Shown: one piece after another, positions 62,477 through 64,000 of the stretch
How the letters are laid out: each line of letters starts with the position of its first letter
How positions within the stretch are numbered: position 1 is the first letter of the stretch
NCBI GenBank assembly: GCA_963210315.1
Contig: OY723285.1
Span: forward strand, 124,001-188,000
Direction of reading: 5' to 3'
Length of the DNA: 64,000 nt
Source: Rhynchopus euleeides
Lineage: Eukaryota > Euglenozoa > Diplonemea > Diplonemida > Diplonemidae
Position numbers and translations under genes: made by a program
Notes under the pieces: generated by a model
What the model was told of the DNA's origin: nothing
What the model saw: the letters and a program-made list of their open reading frames with translations, nothing else
The model's database searches: none

Positions 62477-64000
62477 TTACGTGGTGCTGCGTGTTGGTAT
62501 ATGTGCTGGCTCGAGGCGGATTGCCCGTTCGGCTCGTGTTCCGCGCGTGTAGGTGTCAGCCCGCTGCTCGTCGGTTGGCACCCACTGGGGGTTGAGCCGC
62601 AGTCGCTTCGTCCGTGCCACGAGGAATATGCGCTGCAGTAGCAGGTTGCCTCTGTGATTCGCGCAGTGCCCTCGCCGCATGCAAAATACTAGGGGGAGGT
62701 TGTCGATGTTGCACGTCACAGCGATGTCCTGTGAGTTGATGATGCGTAGCCCTTGCCACACGGCGAAGGCCTCCTTCAGGAAGATGTGCGCATCCCGATC
62801 TGCCCCGGTGAACACCCCTTGTGTGACCGTCTCCTCTCCCAGTTCGAGTATCGCCGCCCACTCCGTCGATGACGCGTCGGACCACAGCGTTGCCCGCGAT
62901 GTTGGGTCTGCCTGGTGGTGCCAATTGTTATCGCGCATGAACTCCATCCGTGCTGCTGTCTCCCGGATCACTGAGTTCGGCACTCGTGTGTTGACATCCC
63001 ACGCCGCGTTGTTGTCGTGCGCCCGGCGTCCTAGGCGCCGGACGAAAGAGAGGATTGCGGGAGCGAAACACAGTGGCGCGCGCATGACGTATGACTGCCA
63101 GACGATGGATCCGAAGATGCGGAAGGCCCTCCGCGGCGTTGTTGTTCCCTCCAACGTCTCCGCCAGCTCCTCCCGCTGTGCCACCTTCGCCACCCATGCA
63201 GGGTCCATGCGGAATCTGTGCTCCACCAGGTCAAACTGGATCCCGAACGTGCAGAAACGTTGCGTCGGCATCCCGTGGTCGGCATCGTCGAGGTTCAGGG
63301 TCGCGTTGACGTAGTCGCACCTTTCGCGGAAGACCCTGTACTTCGCCTGCACCTCGTCCAGTGTCTCGGCTGTGACCACAAAATTGTCTATCCAGACGAT
63401 GCCGTCTCTTGGAGGGAGGAGCACCCTCGCACTCCGGTTGGCAATTGCTGGTGAGTGTGACCACCCCATGCACATCACCGACAGAAACGCTGGCACAAAT
63501 TCGTCCCGCTTGTCCCCGAAGCGGATTCCGAAGTAGCGCTGGATCTCCTCCTCCACCGGAAACTGGTAGAACCAGCTCCTCGCGTCAGCGAGCACAACCC
63601 AAGTTGACTCAGCGATGCGGCGCGTCACCTCCAGGATGTCGTCCAATCTCATGTCTGGCGGTCGCGCCATGTACGAGTTCAGAGTACGTGCGTCGACGAT
63701 GAAGCGTGTCCCCCCTGACTTCTTCGGCACGGTAAAGGCTGGTAAGGTGAGTATCGCATGAGTACAGGCTATAGCGATAACGCCGTAGGCGATGAGGTCG
63801 TCGACATGTTTCAATGTATGGCGTGATATCATCCTCCACTTGTTCCTGAAGTGGTCGCGTGCTCCGGGGAGCAACGCATTTCTGAAGGCTTCGGGGTCTG
63901 TAATGAGGTCCAACACGTCTCGCAGTTCCTCGTTGGAGTCCAGCTCGCGGAGTCGCGCCAGGTTGAGGCGCGTGTCGCAGATCGGAGCAAGGCGGTCGTC
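62477..64000 (-). CDS. Reverse transcriptase-RNase H of a second, divergent tyrosine-recombinase retroelement (partial)
   Basis: An open frame from the right edge to a stop at 62477; its 5' part lies outside the window. It aligns in order with the polymerase at 37084-38930 but is clearly diverged: RLNLARLRELDS against RLNLYALEALDS, PAFTVPKKSGGTRFIVDAR, the first catalytic Asp in LADARSWFYQFPV, VMCMGWSHSP, and a box IVWIDNFVV that again has Asn where Asp is usual. RNase H motifs WSDASSTEWAA, LKEAFAV, CNIDNLPLV and DEQRADTYTRG complete the D-E-D-D set. No stop or frameshift is visible, so it may be functional. Gag and recombinase genes would be expected to the right. Confidence 0.88.
   Translation of the reverse strand, partial: DDRLAPICDTRLNLARLRELDSNEELRDVLDLITDPEAFRNALLPGARDHFRNKWRMISRHTLKHVDDLIAYGVIAIACTHAILTLPAFTVPKKSGGTRFIVDARTLNSYMARPPDMRLDDILEVTRRIAESTWVVLADARSWFYQFPVEEEIQRYFGIRFGDKRDEFVPAFLSVMCMGWSHSPAIANRSARVLLPPRDGIVWIDNFVVTAETLDEVQAKYRVFRERCDYVNATLNLDDADHGMPTQRFCTFGIQFDLVEHRFRMDPAWVAKVAQREELAETLEGTTTPRRAFRIFGSIVWQSYVMRAPLCFAPAILSFVRRLGRRAHDNNAAWDVNTRVPNSVIRETAARMEFMRDNNWHHQADPTSRATLWSDASSTEWAAILELGEETVTQGVFTGADRDAHIFLKEAFAVWQGLRIINSQDIAVTCNIDNLPLVFCMRRGHCANHRGNLLLQRIFLVARTKRLRLNPQWVPTDEQRADTYTRGTRAERAIRLEPAHIPTRSTT

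Overview
This window looks like nuclear DNA of a unicellular eukaryote. A formin gene carries two clean GT-AG introns, intergenic DNA is long and repeat-rich, there are no operons with ribosome binding sites, and the protein families (PH-PX-formin, NACHT-WD40, LamG and multi-pass membrane proteins, secreted WD40 propellers) are eukaryotic in type. Every well-supported coding locus and all four large autonomous-type mobile elements are coded on the minus strand. The best-preserved retroelement has the gene order gag, tyrosine recombinase, reverse transcriptase-RNase H inside split direct repeats. That order is, from memory, the one described for VIPER elements of trypanosomes, so together with one-strand gene clustering an euglenozoan (diplonemid or kinetoplastid relative) is a reasonable but unproven guess. 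I recognised no tRNA, rRNA, snRNA, spliced leader, promoter or terminator.

Layout. 1-4.8 kb: a minisatellite, a secreted protein of unknown function (1080-2054) and a nested element with 350-bp direct repeats (2671-3818). 4.8-16.2 kb is the gene-dense part: PH-PX-formin (4773-8305), a GAF-domain protein (9011-10990), and a broken or spliced NLR-like gene with ankyrin, ADP-ribosyltransferase, NACHT and WD40 parts (11755-16201). 16.2-31.5 kb is gene-poor: a truncated copy of the tyrosine-recombinase retroelement (about 20569-23656), a fold-back DNA transposon derivative (24200-25353), several miniature inverted-repeat elements and hairpins, and at most one small plus-strand gene. 31.6-46.3 kb: two paralogous surface proteins (signal peptide, LamG-like domain, PTP stalk, about seven membrane helices) flank the complete retroelement copy (36731-41437). 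46.3-53.9 kb: a decayed gene of five CUB-like modules and a DDE transposon with a C-terminal SAP domain (49491-52162), at whose end a 627-bp hAT-like element is inserted with an 8-bp target duplication. 54-64 kb: a giant secreted protein of two WD40 propellers joined by about 1,650 residues of [10 protein letters not shown] repeats (53960-60856), then interleaved inverted repeats and the 3' half of a divergent tyrosine-recombinase retroelement running off the right edge.

Biology. The host genes fall into two themes: actin and membrane signalling (PH-PX-formin, GAF protein, NLR-like protein with a possible N-myristoylation signal) and a cell-surface or secreted coat (LamG-stalk-7TM pair, double-propeller PTP protein, CUB-like pseudogene, secreted protein at 1080-2054). 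Low-complexity and repeat amplification is the dominant mutational process: near-identical 126-bp WD40 units, four matching 900-bp higher-order PTP units, 280-bp CUB modules, and many G/C homopolymers, two of which coincide with frame breaks.
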